This document shows positions 16,970 to 26,295 of a stretch of 64,000 bases of DNA, in pieces; the first letter of the stretch is position 1; each line of letters begins with the position of its first letter. The DNA is taken from positions 1,798,001-1,862,000 of the forward strand of contig NZ_CP003984.1 in the NCBI RefSeq assembly GCF_000738435.1. Direction: 5' to 3'. The translations under genes were made by a program, and so were the position numbers. The notes below the pieces were generated by a model that was not told where the DNA came from, did not search any database, and saw only the letters and a program-made list of their open reading frames with translations. The DNA is from Planktomarina temperata RCA23. Lineage in GTDB: Bacteria > Pseudomonadota > Alphaproteobacteria > Rhodobacterales > Rhodobacteraceae.

Positions 16970-18151
16970 ATGTTTTTGCCCTTCTTCGATCACCTTAGAG
17001 CCCATAAACTTCCCGTGTCCCTGCGGGAATTTTTGAGTTTTTTGGAGGCGGTGAAAGCGGGGATGGCAACCTATGATATGGAGCATTTCTATTTGCTGGG
17101 ACGGTCCATCTTGGTCAAGGATGAACGCAATCTCGACAAATACGACCGCGCTTTTGCAGCCAGCTTTGAAGGCGTTGAGCACATAAGCCCGCAAGAGATG
17201 CTGAACCAAGTGGATTTGCCAGAAGAGTGGCTGCGCAAATTGGCTGAAAAAACCCTCTCCGAAGCCGATAAAGCAGAGATTGAAGCTTTGGGCGGGTTTG
17301 ACAAGCTCATGGAGACGCTCCGCAAGCGGTTGGAGGAGCAAAAAGGGCGCCACCAGGGCGGCAGCAAATGGGTGGGCACAGCCGGCACGTCGCCTTTTGG
17401 CGCCTATGGGTACAATCCAGAAGGCGTGAGAATTGGGCAAGCCGAAAGCCGCCACCAACGAACAGTCAAGGTTTGGGACAAACGCAATTTTAAAAACCTT
17501 GATGGCGATGTGGAATTGGGCACGCGCAACATCAAAGTTGCTTTGAAGCGGCTGCGCAAATGGGCCCGCGATGGGGCGCAAGAGGAATTGGATCTCGACA
17601 CCACCATCCGCAAAACTGCCGAAAACGGCTATATTGATGTCCAAACCAGACCTGAGCGCCGCAATGCGGTAAAGGTCCTTTTGTTTCTTGATATTGGCGG
17701 CTCAATGGATCCACATGTCAAAATGGTGGAGGAGCTGTTTTCCGCGGCCCGTTCCGAATTCAAACATCTCGAAAGCTATTACTTTCACAATTGCCTTTAT
17801 GAAGGGGTCTGGCGCGACAACGCCCGCCGCTGGGACGCCCAAATCCCCACCGAAGAGCTCTTCCGAACCTATGGGCCTGATTACAAGTGCATTTTTGTTG
17901 GGGATGCCTCAATGTCTCCCTATGAAATCGCTTATGCAGGCGGTGCAAATGAACATTGGAACGCCATTTCAGGAGAGGATTGGCTGCGCCGCACACGCGA
18001 GCAATGGCCCAATTCTGTTTGGCTCAACCCGGTGCCGGAAAAATATTGGCCCTACACACAATCCATCGGCATGATACAACGCATTTTCGACAATCGCATG
18101 GCCCCCATGACCCTCGATGGGATATCAGCCGGGATGAAGTTAATAACGTAA
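16970..18151 (+). CDS. VWA domain-containing CoxE-like protein
   Basis: Cytoplasmic von Willebrand A protein, 393 residues, probable partner of the MoxR ATPase upstream. The N-terminal half is helical and charged; the C-terminal half contains the MIDAS-type motif DIGGS at about 241-245 (FLDIGGSMDPHVKMVEEL), with Gly replacing the usual Ser in the DxSxS consensus. Similar proteins are annotated as CoxE-like or as DUF58-unrelated VWA proteins in Rhodobacteraceae. The start is three bases after the small membrane protein. Confidence 0.88.
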   Translation: MFLPFFDHLRAHKLPVSLREFLSFLEAVKAGMATYDMEHFYLLGRSILVKDERNLDKYDRAFAASFEGVEHISPQEMLNQVDLPEEWLRKLAEKTLSEADKAEIEALGGFDKLMETLRKRLEEQKGRHQGGSKWVGTAGTSPFGAYGYNPEGVRIGQAESRHQRTVKVWDKRNFKNLDGDVELGTRNIKVALKRLRKWARDGAQEELDLDTTIRKTAENGYIDVQTRPERRNAVKVLLFLDIGGSMDPHVKMVEELFSAARSEFKHLESYYFHNCLYEGVWRDNARRWDAQIPTEELFRTYGPDYKCIFVGDASMSPYEIAYAGGANEHWNAISGEDWLRRTREQWPNSVWLNPVPEKYWPYTQSIGMIQRIFDNRMAPMTLDGISAGMKLIT

Positions 18152-18263
18152 ATTATTGTTTTATTTATGGTTGCCAGACGTTTTTACGAGTTTTTGGGAC
18201 ACAGGTTTCGCGCACGCCCAGCGTGGCATTGAAAGACCACCGCCTCTACGCCATATAAAGAGC

Positions 18264-18953
18264 ATGTCAGTCTTGATCCCCATAGGTCTGGCCGTGGTTG
18301 TGGGTCTATTCACCTACCTCATGTCGGCAAGCCAAACCAAACGCACATTGGCCGCCCAGTCCAACCCCCTGCGCAATCCGGCGCTCGAAGCACATTTCGC
18401 AAAGCTTGCCCATGCGCTGGACCTCAAACGCTTGCATGTGAACGTCTATGAAATCGATCCAATCAACGGATTGGCCGCCCCCGATGGGCAAATCTACATC
18501 ACCCGAGGTTTTTTGAAAAAATTTCTATCTGGCGAAGTGACGGCCGCAGAAATCAGCTCCGTGATTGCCCATGAGCTGGGCCATGTGGCCCTTGGCCATA
18601 CCAAGCGGCGCATGATTGATTTTTCGGGACAAAATGCCGTGCGCACGGCGCTTGCGGTGACCCTCAACCGCTTTATTCCCTTTGTTGGCCCTTGGATCGC
18701 GAATATGGCCGTGAACATGATTGCCGCTGGGATGTCGCGCAAAGATGAGTTTGAGGCCGATGCCTATGCCACTGCCTTGATGATCAAAGCGGGGCTTGGA
18801 GCGGCTCCTCAAAAAAGCCTGTTCGCGAAGCTGGATCAATTGACAGGCAATGGTGGTGCGACGCCGGCTTGGTTTTTAAGCCATCCCAAAACCAAAGATC
18901 GCATCAAAGCCATTGAAGCCAACGAAAAACGCTGGACTGGAACGGCCTCATAG
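18264..18953 (+). CDS. M48-family zinc metalloprotease
   Basis: Membrane-anchored zinc protease, 229 residues from ATG 18264; an in-frame ATG at 18156 would put the anchor far from the N-terminus. One transmembrane segment (about 2-22, SVLIPIGLAVVVGLFTYLM) precedes the catalytic domain. HELGH at 103-107 provides the zinc His pair and catalytic Glu, and DEFEADAYA at 161-169 the third ligand. A second hydrophobic stretch (about 131-157) follows HELGH, as in HtpX. It is shorter than HtpX and probably acts in quality control. The stop overlaps that of the convergent PIN gene. Confidence 0.88.
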   Translation: MSVLIPIGLAVVVGLFTYLMSASQTKRTLAAQSNPLRNPALEAHFAKLAHALDLKRLHVNVYEIDPINGLAAPDGQIYITRGFLKKFLSGEVTAAEISSVIAHELGHVALGHTKRRMIDFSGQNAVRTALAVTLNRFIPFVGPWIANMAVNMIAAGMSRKDEFEADAYATALMIKAGLGAAPQKSLFAKLDQLTGNGGATPAWFLSHPKTKDRIKAIEANEKRWTGTAS

Positions 18954-19484
18954 CCGATCGAATTTGCGGCCAAATTGCGGCAACCAGGCTTTGCGCCAGA
19001 GCTCCAGCGCCGGTATCTGCGGATGGGCGGACTGAACCTCAGCGAGGACTGGGCGCAACTGATCCATCAATGCGGTCCCATGAAGCTTATAGAGCTGCAA
19101 GAGCTGGGCATCGGGATCAATCTGGGTAATGCCGTAGGTGTTCAACTCCGCTTGCGGGAAGTCTTTTTTGTTATGGGTGATAATCGTATCCGCGTGATGC
19201 ACGGCCGCCAGGGCCAAAATATGCACATCTCCGGGATCTGGCAGCCAAAAAGGCCGAAGATCCACAGGATCTGGGCGTATGGCCTCTGGAAAATCATCCA
19301 AAAATTGCCGGACCGCATTTTCAGCTTCAAGTCTTTGGAGCGGTGTTTTGGCCGCCCGGCGCCATTCCTCTAAAATACGCGGTGTCGCCAGCGGCTCAAT
19401 ATATCCCGCACGCGCGCAGCTCAGCAATACCGCCCGCAAAAAGCTGGGGACCAAAACGCAGGTATCAAATACAACCCGCATCAC
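18948..19484 (-). CDS. PIN-domain protein without an adjacent antitoxin
   Basis: A 178-residue PIN-fold protein with the N-terminal acidic start VVFDTCVLVPS and a later acidic pair in LPDPGDVHILALAAVHHADTIITHNKKDFP, the expected catalytic Asp positions. PIN proteins are Mg-dependent ribonucleases, often toxins of type II systems. Here the start overlaps the end of the rRNA methyltransferase gene by four bases (ATGA), leaving no room for an upstream antitoxin, and the downstream gene is convergent. It may be a housekeeping nuclease or an orphan. Confidence 0.82.
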   Translation of the reverse strand: MMRVVFDTCVLVPSFLRAVLLSCARAGYIEPLATPRILEEWRRAAKTPLQRLEAENAVRQFLDDFPEAIRPDPVDLRPFWLPDPGDVHILALAAVHHADTIITHNKKDFPQAELNTYGITQIDPDAQLLQLYKLHGTALMDQLRPVLAEVQSAHPQIPALELWRKAWLPQFGRKFDRL

Positions 19485-20677
19485 TGCATACGAAACACGA
19501 GCGTTTTAAGATAGCTCGATTCGGCCAGCGCCATGTGATGGGGATGATCGGGACCCGCGCCGCCGGTATAAATCAACTGCGCCTGCCGCCCAGCCCGGCC
19601 AATCCCACGGATGGAGGCGGCACGAAAACGTTCGATATCCGCCGCATTTGAGCAAGAGCATAGGGTCAAATAGCCGCCCTCTGCCACCAAAGCACTGGCC
19701 AGACGCGCCACGCGCTCATAGGCCCGCAAACCTGCCTCACGCGCGGCTTTTTGCGGGGCGAAGGCCGGAGGGTCACAAATCACAAGCTCATAGGTTTTGC
19801 CCTGTCCCGCCAGCGCCCCCATCACATCAAACGCATCGCCCTTGATCGCTTCAAAGGGTGTTTCAGCCCGCGTGGCCAAAGCACCACGGCTGGCCAAAGT
19901 TAAAGCCGGTTGCGAGCCATCCACACAAGTGACATTGGCCGCACCATTGGCCATGGCCGCCAAACCAAAACCACCCACATGGGAAAAGACGTCCAAAACA
20001 GATTTGCCCTGGGCTAAATCCTGCACAAATTTGTGGTTCGGTCGCTGGTCATAGAAAATCCCGGTTTTCTGACCCTCTGCCACATCAGCAAAATACACCG
20101 CGCCATTCATGGCCACTTCTATCGCGTCAGAGGGCATCTCGCCCAAGGCCATATAGCGTGCATCATCCAAGCCTTCCAGCACTCGCGCCCGACCCGCGCC
20201 ATTCACGACAATGGAACTCGGTTTCAATATATCGCTCAAAGCTGCGACCAAGGCCGGCAGGCGCTGGTCAACCCAAGCGGCATTCGGTTGGATAACCAAA
20301 AGATCAGAAAAACGGTCAATGATCAGCCCGGGCAGCTGATCGGCCTCTGCGTGTATCAAACGATAATAGGGCTGGCTATACAGCGCCTCGCGCAGCGCGA
20401 GGGCTTTCGCGATCTTCTGAGCAAACCATGGCTGATCCACCGCGCAGTCCAAATCATCGGAGATTTTGCGGGCGAAAATTTTAGAATTTGGATTGACCGC
20501 AAACAGCCCAAGTGTGTTTTGCCCATGATCTTGTAGGATTGCCAGACTGCCCGGCGCGATGGCCTTGGTGCGGCGGTCGGTGACCAACTCATTGTCATAG
20601 ACCCACGGAAACCCATGCCGCAGACGTTGAGCGTTGGTTTTAGGCTTTAATCGGATCACCGGATGGTCACTGTGCAT
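19481..20677 (-). CDS. rlmI: RlmI-like 23S rRNA (cytosine-5) methyltransferase
   Basis: SAM-dependent RNA methyltransferase of 398 residues. An N-terminal PUA domain (PVIRLKPKTNAQRLRHGFPWVYDNE) is followed by an EEHEP-like linker and a Rossmann domain with VLDVFSHVGGFGLAAMANGA (SAM motif I), and the catalytic loop ICDPPAFAPQK. This matches RlmI/YccW, which methylates C1962 of 23S rRNA. Assignment of the exact base is by homology only. It is divergent from edd. Confidence 0.88.
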   Translation of the reverse strand: MHSDHPVIRLKPKTNAQRLRHGFPWVYDNELVTDRRTKAIAPGSLAILQDHGQNTLGLFAVNPNSKIFARKISDDLDCAVDQPWFAQKIAKALALREALYSQPYYRLIHAEADQLPGLIIDRFSDLLVIQPNAAWVDQRLPALVAALSDILKPSSIVVNGAGRARVLEGLDDARYMALGEMPSDAIEVAMNGAVYFADVAEGQKTGIFYDQRPNHKFVQDLAQGKSVLDVFSHVGGFGLAAMANGAANVTCVDGSQPALTLASRGALATRAETPFEAIKGDAFDVMGALAGQGKTYELVICDPPAFAPQKAAREAGLRAYERVARLASALVAEGGYLTLCSCSNAADIERFRAASIRGIGRAGRQAQLIYTGGAGPDHPHHMALAESSYLKTLVFRMQ

Positions 20678-20767
20678 CTCTGCCCCCTTTATGGTTGGAC
20701 ATGGCCTAATTCAGGGAAACTTTAACAACAAGGGCATATGTGTATTGATTTCTGGCGTGAAGTGTGA

Positions 20768-20781
20768 TGATAGCGCTAACA
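20768..20781. promoter_or_regulatory. LacI-type operator before edd (CceR-like)
   Basis: TGATAGCGCTAACA contains the perfect palindrome TAGCGCTA with a central CG, typical of LacI-family operators, and lies 19 bases upstream of the edd start. In Rhodobacter sphaeroides the LacI-family regulator CceR controls Entner-Doudoroff and gluconeogenic genes through a site of this kind. The identity of the regulator here is inferred. Confidence 0.6.
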
Positions 20782-20799
20782 TGATTATTGGAGAGAGCT

Positions 20800-22605
20800 A
20801 TGCCCCTGCATCCGAAACTGGCAGACGTTACGCAAAAGATTGTTGATCGCTCGAAAGACAGCCGCGCCGCCTATCTGGCCAAAATAGCGCGTGCCGCCAA
20901 AGACGGGCCCCGCCGTGCACATCTCAGCTGTGGCAACCAAGCCCATGCCTATGCGGCAATGGGCGATGATAAAACAACGCTTCTACAAGAGCGTGCGCCA
21001 AATATCGGGATCATCACCGCCTATAACGACATGCTGTCCGCACATCAGCCCTTTGAGACCTATCCCGAGCAAATCAAAGAGGCGGCCCGCGCGCTTGGTG
21101 CCACCGCGCAGGTGGCCGCCGGGGTGCCGGCCATGTGTGATGGGGTCACACAGGGGCAACCTGGCATGGAGCTCAGCCTGTTTTCACGCGATACAATTGC
21201 ACTGGCCGCCGCCATTGGCCTGTCGCACAATACTTTTGACGCGGCGGTTTTCTTGGGCGTTTGTGATAAGATCGTTCCTGGCTTGGTGATCGCGGCGGCC
21301 ACCTTTGGGCATCTGCCCTCCGTCTTTCTGCCAGCAGGCCCCATGCCATCGGGCATTAGCAACGACGAGAAGACTGAAGTGCGCAAACGTTTTGCCGACG
21401 GGCTGTGCGAGCGAGATGAGCTCATGGCCGCAGAAATGGCCAGCTATCACGGGCCGGGCACCTGTACCTTCTACGGCACGGCCAATTCAAATCAAATGCT
21501 GATGGAATTTATGGGGCTGCACCTGCCCGGCGCCAGCTTCGTTCCCCCTGCAAGTGATCTGCGCGGCGCGCTCACCGCGCAGGGCACGGCGCAGGTCTTG
21601 GCCAACACCGCCCTTGGCGGCAACTTCATCCCAACCGCAGAAATTCTGGACGAAACAGCTTGGGTTAACGGCATTGTTGGCCTGATGGCCACGGGGGGCT
21701 CGACCAATCTCGTGCTGCATATCCCTGCCATGGCCCGCGCCGCTGGGGTGATCTTAGAGCCACAGGATTTCGCCGAAATTTCGCAGATCGTGCCGCTCTT
21801 GGCCAAGGTCTATCCCAATGGGCTTGCGGATGTGAACCACTTCCATGCAGCCGGGGGCCTGCCCTATTTAATCGATCAGCTGTTAAACGCTGGACTGTTG
21901 CATGAAGATGTCATGACCATCATGGGTCCAGGCCTGCATAATTTTACCCGCCAAGCAGTTCTGACCGAGGGCACAGTGGGCTATGCCCCAGCACCAAAAC
22001 AGAGTCTCAACGACAAAATATTGCGGCCCGTCAGCGATCCGTTCCAAGCCAGTGGCGGCTTGCAAAACCTAACGGGAAATCTTGGCAGCGCCGTGGTGAA
22101 AATCTCGGCTGTGGCCGAAGAGCGGCGCTTTATCGAAGCGCCAGCTGCGGTCTTCCATAGTCAAGATGCTGTGAAAAAAGCGTTCCAATCTGGAGCCTTG
22201 AACCGCGATGTTATTGTCGTTGTCCGCTACCAAGGCCCCTCAGCCAATGGCATGCCAGAACTGCACAATCTCACGCCCTTCCTGGCCATCTTGCAAGACC
22301 GGGGACATCAGGTCGCCTTGATCACAGATGGGCGCATGTCGGGTGCTTCGGGCAAGGTTCCTGCGGCCATTCACCTGTCGCCGGAGGCTGCCGATGGCGG
22401 ACCGATTGCCCAGATTGAAGATGGCGATATGCTGCGCTTGGACGCTGTTGCGGGGCGACTGGAGACATTGGCTGAGAATTGGCAGGAGCGCATCCCGGCC
22501 AAACCAGACCTCTGCGACAATGAAATTGGCATGGGACGCGAATTGTTCTCTGTCTTCCGGCGCACAGCCGGCGCAGCGTCGCAAGGCGCCGGCGTTGTAA
22601 TTTAG
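20800..22605 (+). CDS. edd: 6-phosphogluconate dehydratase
   Basis: First committed enzyme of the Entner-Doudoroff pathway, converting 6-phosphogluconate to KDPG with a [4Fe-4S] cluster. Starting at ATG 20800 (preceded by GGAGAGAG) the product is 601 residues. It has the IlvD/Edd family blocks GVPAMCDGVTQGQPGME, FLGVCDKIVPGLV, GTCTFYGTANSNQMLMEF and the C-terminal TDGRMSGASGKVPAAIHL. The Cys residues in the first three blocks are the cluster ligands. eda follows ten bases later. Confidence 0.97.
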   Translation: MPLHPKLADVTQKIVDRSKDSRAAYLAKIARAAKDGPRRAHLSCGNQAHAYAAMGDDKTTLLQERAPNIGIITAYNDMLSAHQPFETYPEQIKEAARALGATAQVAAGVPAMCDGVTQGQPGMELSLFSRDTIALAAAIGLSHNTFDAAVFLGVCDKIVPGLVIAAATFGHLPSVFLPAGPMPSGISNDEKTEVRKRFADGLCERDELMAAEMASYHGPGTCTFYGTANSNQMLMEFMGLHLPGASFVPPASDLRGALTAQGTAQVLANTALGGNFIPTAEILDETAWVNGIVGLMATGGSTNLVLHIPAMARAAGVILEPQDFAEISQIVPLLAKVYPNGLADVNHFHAAGGLPYLIDQLLNAGLLHEDVMTIMGPGLHNFTRQAVLTEGTVGYAPAPKQSLNDKILRPVSDPFQASGGLQNLTGNLGSAVVKISAVAEERRFIEAPAAVFHSQDAVKKAFQSGALNRDVIVVVRYQGPSANGMPELHNLTPFLAILQDRGHQVALITDGRMSGASGKVPAAIHLSPEAADGGPIAQIEDGDMLRLDAVAGRLETLAENWQERIPAKPDLCDNEIGMGRELFSVFRRTAGAASQGAGVVI

Positions 22606-22615
22606 GAAAAGAAAT

Positions 22616-23248
22616 ATGACACATACAGATATGATCGCAAAAGTTTGCACCGCCGCCCCAGTTATTCCGGTTTTGACCATTGACCGGGTCGAAGATGCCC
22701 AGCCCCTGGCCCGCGCCCTTGTGGCGGGAGGTCTACCTGCTTTGGAAATCACGCTGCGCACGGCGGCGGCGATGGAGGCTATTGCCGCCGTTTCCGAAGT
22801 TGAGGGCGCCATGGCCGGGGTCGGCACCCTGCTTACCGCCGCGCAAATCCGGGATGCAAAATCCGCTGGGGCCACCTTTGGCGTCTCGCCCGGCGCGACG
22901 CATAGTCTGATTGAAGCTGCGCGAGAGTATGACTTGCCGCTTTTGCCCGGAGCGGCCACCGCAACGGAAGCCATGCGGCTCTTGGAGCAAGGTTTTGTTT
23001 TTCAGAAGTTCTTCCCCGCCGAAGCCGCTGGCGGCGCACCGGCCCTTGGATCCATGGTCGGACCTTTGCCGCAAATCACCTTTTGCCCCACAGGCGGAGT
23101 GACACCGGAAAATGCAAAAACCTATCTCGCCCTGCCCAATACGCGCTGTGTGGGGGGCAGCTGGATTGCGCCGAAAGCGCTGATCGACGCAGGAGATTGG
23201 GATCAAATTACACAGATTGCCCGTCGCGCCGCTGACCTTCTGGCGTGA
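22616..23248 (+). CDS. eda: KDPG/KHG aldolase
   Basis: Second enzyme of the Entner-Doudoroff pathway, cleaving KDPG to pyruvate and glyceraldehyde-3-phosphate. The 210-residue TIM barrel has VIPVLTIDRVEDAQPLARAL, the ITLRT segment bearing the catalytic Glu, FGVSPGAT and FQKFFPAEAAGG with the Schiff-base Lys. It forms an operon with edd. The last 41 bases overlap, on the opposite strand, the end of the following hypothetical gene. Confidence 0.97.
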   Translation: MTHTDMIAKVCTAAPVIPVLTIDRVEDAQPLARALVAGGLPALEITLRTAAAMEAIAAVSEVEGAMAGVGTLLTAAQIRDAKSAGATFGVSPGATHSLIEAAREYDLPLLPGAATATEAMRLLEQGFVFQKFFPAEAAGGAPALGSMVGPLPQITFCPTGGVTPENAKTYLALPNTRCVGGSWIAPKALIDAGDWDQITQIARRAADLLA

Positions 23249-23507
23249 TGCGACCTGCACGTCCCCCGCGCCTGACTTTCTCAGGCGCCGGGGCCAATGC
23301 AGCCTGTAGGACAGCGGTCATCGGATGATCGGGCTGCCCTGCGCCGTAATGCGCTATACAAAAAGCAATATGGGTGGCGGGATCAGCCGTTACAGGCACT
23401 TGGATCGCCCAATCAAAGAAGATGGTCTTACACTCCGGCGGTGTTATTCCCTCAATCCGGTAGCTTTCCCGGATCAAGCCTTTGGGATCCACATCTTCAA
23501 CTTTCAT
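23208..23507 (-). CDS. Conserved hypothetical protein downstream of glnE
   Basis: A 99-residue protein starting at ATG 23507, eleven bases inside the end of glnE. It begins MKVEDVDPKGLIRESYRIEG and contains CKTIFFDWAIQVPVT and HPMTAVLQAAL; an Arg/Gly-rich C-terminus follows. There is no signal peptide or membrane segment. I recall related short proteins in Rhodobacteraceae but no function. Coupling to glnE hints at a link with nitrogen metabolism, which is inference. Its 3' end overlaps eda antisense by 41 bases. Confidence 0.7.
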   Translation of the reverse strand: MKVEDVDPKGLIRESYRIEGITPPECKTIFFDWAIQVPVTADPATHIAFCIAHYGAGQPDHPMTAVLQAALAPAPEKVRRGGRAGRITPEGQRRDGQSV

Positions 23508-26250
23508 TCCCCTGCCCTTCACTCTGTCCCAATATCTGGTCGATCACCTCTGCACATTGCCCGCGGTGTTCGGTGATCATCTGTTTTAAATCCACCTCAG
23601 GTCCCATCTTCATGATCCGGCGCAACCGGGCAAGGCCACCTTCGGCAAAGGCCTCGGATTGCACATCGGTGCCACAGATCAGATGATGCAGAAGGCGTAA
23701 TTCCGACAGCCAATCGTGTGATCGCGCCAAACAGGCAAAATCGGCCGCCACAGGGGCCTGCCCGCGTTGCGCAAAGTGCAATTGTGCCGCGGTCGCCCCC
23801 TCTCGACAGCTTTGCATCAAAGCCATGCCCTGAGCCACCAACTCGATGTCTTGCAACCCACCAGACCCGCGCTTGAGATCCCAAAACCCCGATTGCGGCT
23901 TTCCCTCGGCCAGGCGGGCGCGCATATCCCGTAGCCCCGTTAAAATACGGGCCCAATCCGCCTTTTCATCTAAGATTTGCTGACGCAATCGCTCAACAGC
24001 CTCACGAAATACGGCGCTGCCGGTGATGACGCGGCCGCGGGTGAGTGCCAAATGCTCCCAGGTCCAAGCCTCCGCCCGCTGGTAGCTCTCAAACCCTGCA
24101 AGCGAGGTCGCCACAGGCCCGGCGCGGCCCGAAGGGCGCAGGCGCATGTCCACCTCATAGAGCCGCCCATGCGCCGTTGGAGCCGTCAGAGCAGTGATGA
24201 GCGCTTGGGTCAATCGCGAAAAATATTGGCGGCAGGACAGAGGTTTCGCGCCGTCTGACTGCGCATTCACATCCGCATCGAAAATCAAAATCATGTCGAG
24301 ATCCGATTGAGAATTCAACTGCCCGGCGCCAAGCGAGCCCATGGCCAGGATGGCACAATCGGAGTCAGGAATATGGCCATATTTAAGTGCAAAATTTTGA
24401 TGCACAAAGTCAAAGACCGCCGTCAAAACCGCCTCCGCCAACTGCGCATAATGGCTTGCAGCGTCTCGGGGGGCGATGAGACCCTCCAGCAAATGCACGC
24501 CAATGCGGAAATGCCACTCTTTGGTCCAAATGCGGGCCAAATCCAGACCGGCTTCATAATCTGTTGCCACCGCCAGCTTCTCAGTCAGCTGCGCCGCCAG
24601 AGCCTCGGTCCCCGGCCAAGGCGCAAAAAACTCACCGCTGAGCACCGCATCCAACACCCCAGAATTGCGACCCAAATATTGCGCCAGAGCCGGGGCACTC
24701 ACCACTATATCCGTCAAAAGCTCAACCAGTTTTGGATTGGCTGCAAAGAGCGAAAACACTTGAATACCTGCCGGCAAGCCCCGCAAAAAATTATCAAAAT
24801 GGATCAAGGCTTCCTTGGGATCTGGGGCCTTTTGCAATCGTGCCAGGATCTCAGGGCGCAGCATATCAAATAATGCGGTCGCCCGCTCCGAGCGCATGGC
24901 CGCATAGCTCGGCCAATGCTGGGTGATCTCATGGTGGTCCTCTAAGGCAACCTCGGGCGCAGTGGCCGGCGCTGGCGCAAAGAACGACTCCGTTATCGCA
25001 TGGACCGCATTCAAATGGGCCCCTGTTTGGGTGAGAAACTCAGATGCAGACAAGCCCAACAACCCTGCGACACGTCCAATCCCCTCATCTGATGTGGGCA
25101 CGCTTTGCGTTTGCGCGTCGCGGATCATTTGGATGGCGTGCTCGGTATGCCGCAAAACCCTATAACTGCGCTGCAACTGGTTCCTGATCGCCTCGGAGAT
25201 CCAGTCTTTGGCCGCCAGTTGATCCAATGCCGCCACAGTTTGGCATGATCGCAAATCCGCGTCGCGACCACCTGATATGAGCTGTCGTGTTTGGGTGAAA
25301 AATTCGATCTCACGAATGCCGCCCCGGCCCAGTTTCACGTCATGGCCGGGCACGCTGATTGCACCTCTTGCGCCGGTCTTGGTGCGAATTTTCAAGCGCA
25401 GCGCATGGGCTTCCTCAATCGCGGCGAAATCAAGATAGCGGCGCCATACAAAGGGCACCATCTGATCCAGGAACGCCGCGCCAGCCTCGCGGTCACCAGC
25501 ACAGACCCGTGCTTTAATAAAAGCCGCCCGCTCCCATGTGCGGCCCAGACTCTCATAATAGTCCAGCGCCGAGCTCATTGCGACGCAAATCGGCGTCACT
25601 GATGGATCAGGTCTCAGGCGGAGATCGGTGCGAAAAACATAGCCATGCTCGGTAATGTCATTGAGCAGTTTGGTTGCCGCGCGGGTGACCCGCACCAAAA
25701 CTTGGCGCCGCGTTGCGGCTTCAAAATGATCCATTTCGCGGTCATCAAACATCACCACGAGATCAATATCTGAAGAATAATTGAGCTCTCCCGCCCCCAT
25801 TTTGCCCATAGCAATAACAAATAAGCCGGTTTCTTCCAGCAGCTTGCCCGAGGCTTGATAGGGCGCCAGAGCCGCCTCAAAGGCCAAGGCCACGGCCTGG
25901 TCGGCAAACTCCGTCAGGGCCTGGGTCGATTGCGCCAATGAGTAGGCGCCAGTGACTTCCGCCATGGCCAAGAAGCCCGCGACCCGCCGCTTGGCCCGCC
26001 GCAGCTCTGGGCCGATATGGCTTGTGATGTCTGCGGGCAAAACATTTTGGAGCGGTGCCGCCAATGTCACGGCCTCAGCCAGCCAGTCTTGCTCTTGGCG
26101 CAGCAGGTCGCAAAGGTAAGGGCTACACCCGCCGATACCCGTCAAAACCTCCGCCAAGGCACCACTTGCGCCCCAGTCGGCCGCAAGAGCTTGGCCGCGG
26201 GCCGTTTCGAATGCCATGGGACTGCGCTGGATTGACTCGATAAGTGTCAT
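23497..26250 (-). CDS. glnE: Bifunctional glutamine synthetase adenylyltransferase/adenylyl-removing enzyme
   Basis: Controls glutamine synthetase by reversible adenylylation in response to PII. The 917-residue protein holds two nucleotidyltransferase domains: the first with GAGELNYSSDIDLVVMF, the second with GAGQLNSQSDLDMILIF, each followed by a GlnD/PII-binding helical domain. SVPGHDVKLGRGGIREIEFF and LKRGSGGLQDIELVAQG mark the conserved ends of the two halves. Length is normal for alphaproteobacteria. The gene is followed by a coupled hypothetical. Confidence 0.96.
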   Translation of the reverse strand: MTLIESIQRSPMAFETARGQALAADWGASGALAEVLTGIGGCSPYLCDLLRQEQDWLAEAVTLAAPLQNVLPADITSHIGPELRRAKRRVAGFLAMAEVTGAYSLAQSTQALTEFADQAVALAFEAALAPYQASGKLLEETGLFVIAMGKMGAGELNYSSDIDLVVMFDDREMDHFEAATRRQVLVRVTRAATKLLNDITEHGYVFRTDLRLRPDPSVTPICVAMSSALDYYESLGRTWERAAFIKARVCAGDREAGAAFLDQMVPFVWRRYLDFAAIEEAHALRLKIRTKTGARGAISVPGHDVKLGRGGIREIEFFTQTRQLISGGRDADLRSCQTVAALDQLAAKDWISEAIRNQLQRSYRVLRHTEHAIQMIRDAQTQSVPTSDEGIGRVAGLLGLSASEFLTQTGAHLNAVHAITESFFAPAPATAPEVALEDHHEITQHWPSYAAMRSERATALFDMLRPEILARLQKAPDPKEALIHFDNFLRGLPAGIQVFSLFAANPKLVELLTDIVVSAPALAQYLGRNSGVLDAVLSGEFFAPWPGTEALAAQLTEKLAVATDYEAGLDLARIWTKEWHFRIGVHLLEGLIAPRDAASHYAQLAEAVLTAVFDFVHQNFALKYGHIPDSDCAILAMGSLGAGQLNSQSDLDMILIFDADVNAQSDGAKPLSCRQYFSRLTQALITALTAPTAHGRLYEVDMRLRPSGRAGPVATSLAGFESYQRAEAWTWEHLALTRGRVITGSAVFREAVERLRQQILDEKADWARILTGLRDMRARLAEGKPQSGFWDLKRGSGGLQDIELVAQGMALMQSCREGATAAQLHFAQRGQAPVAADFACLARSHDWLSELRLLHHLICGTDVQSEAFAEGGLARLRRIMKMGPEVDLKQMITEHRGQCAEVIDQILGQSEGQGNES

Positions 26251-26295
26251 AACGTCAAACTGCTGAGCAAGTGAGACAAGGTCAATGGGGTCACT

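Noticed and set aside
15911-18151. MoxR-VWA genes as part of a carbon monoxide dehydrogenase cluster
   Set aside because: No coxMSL structural genes or other cox accessory genes are in the window; the pair is widespread without CO oxidation.
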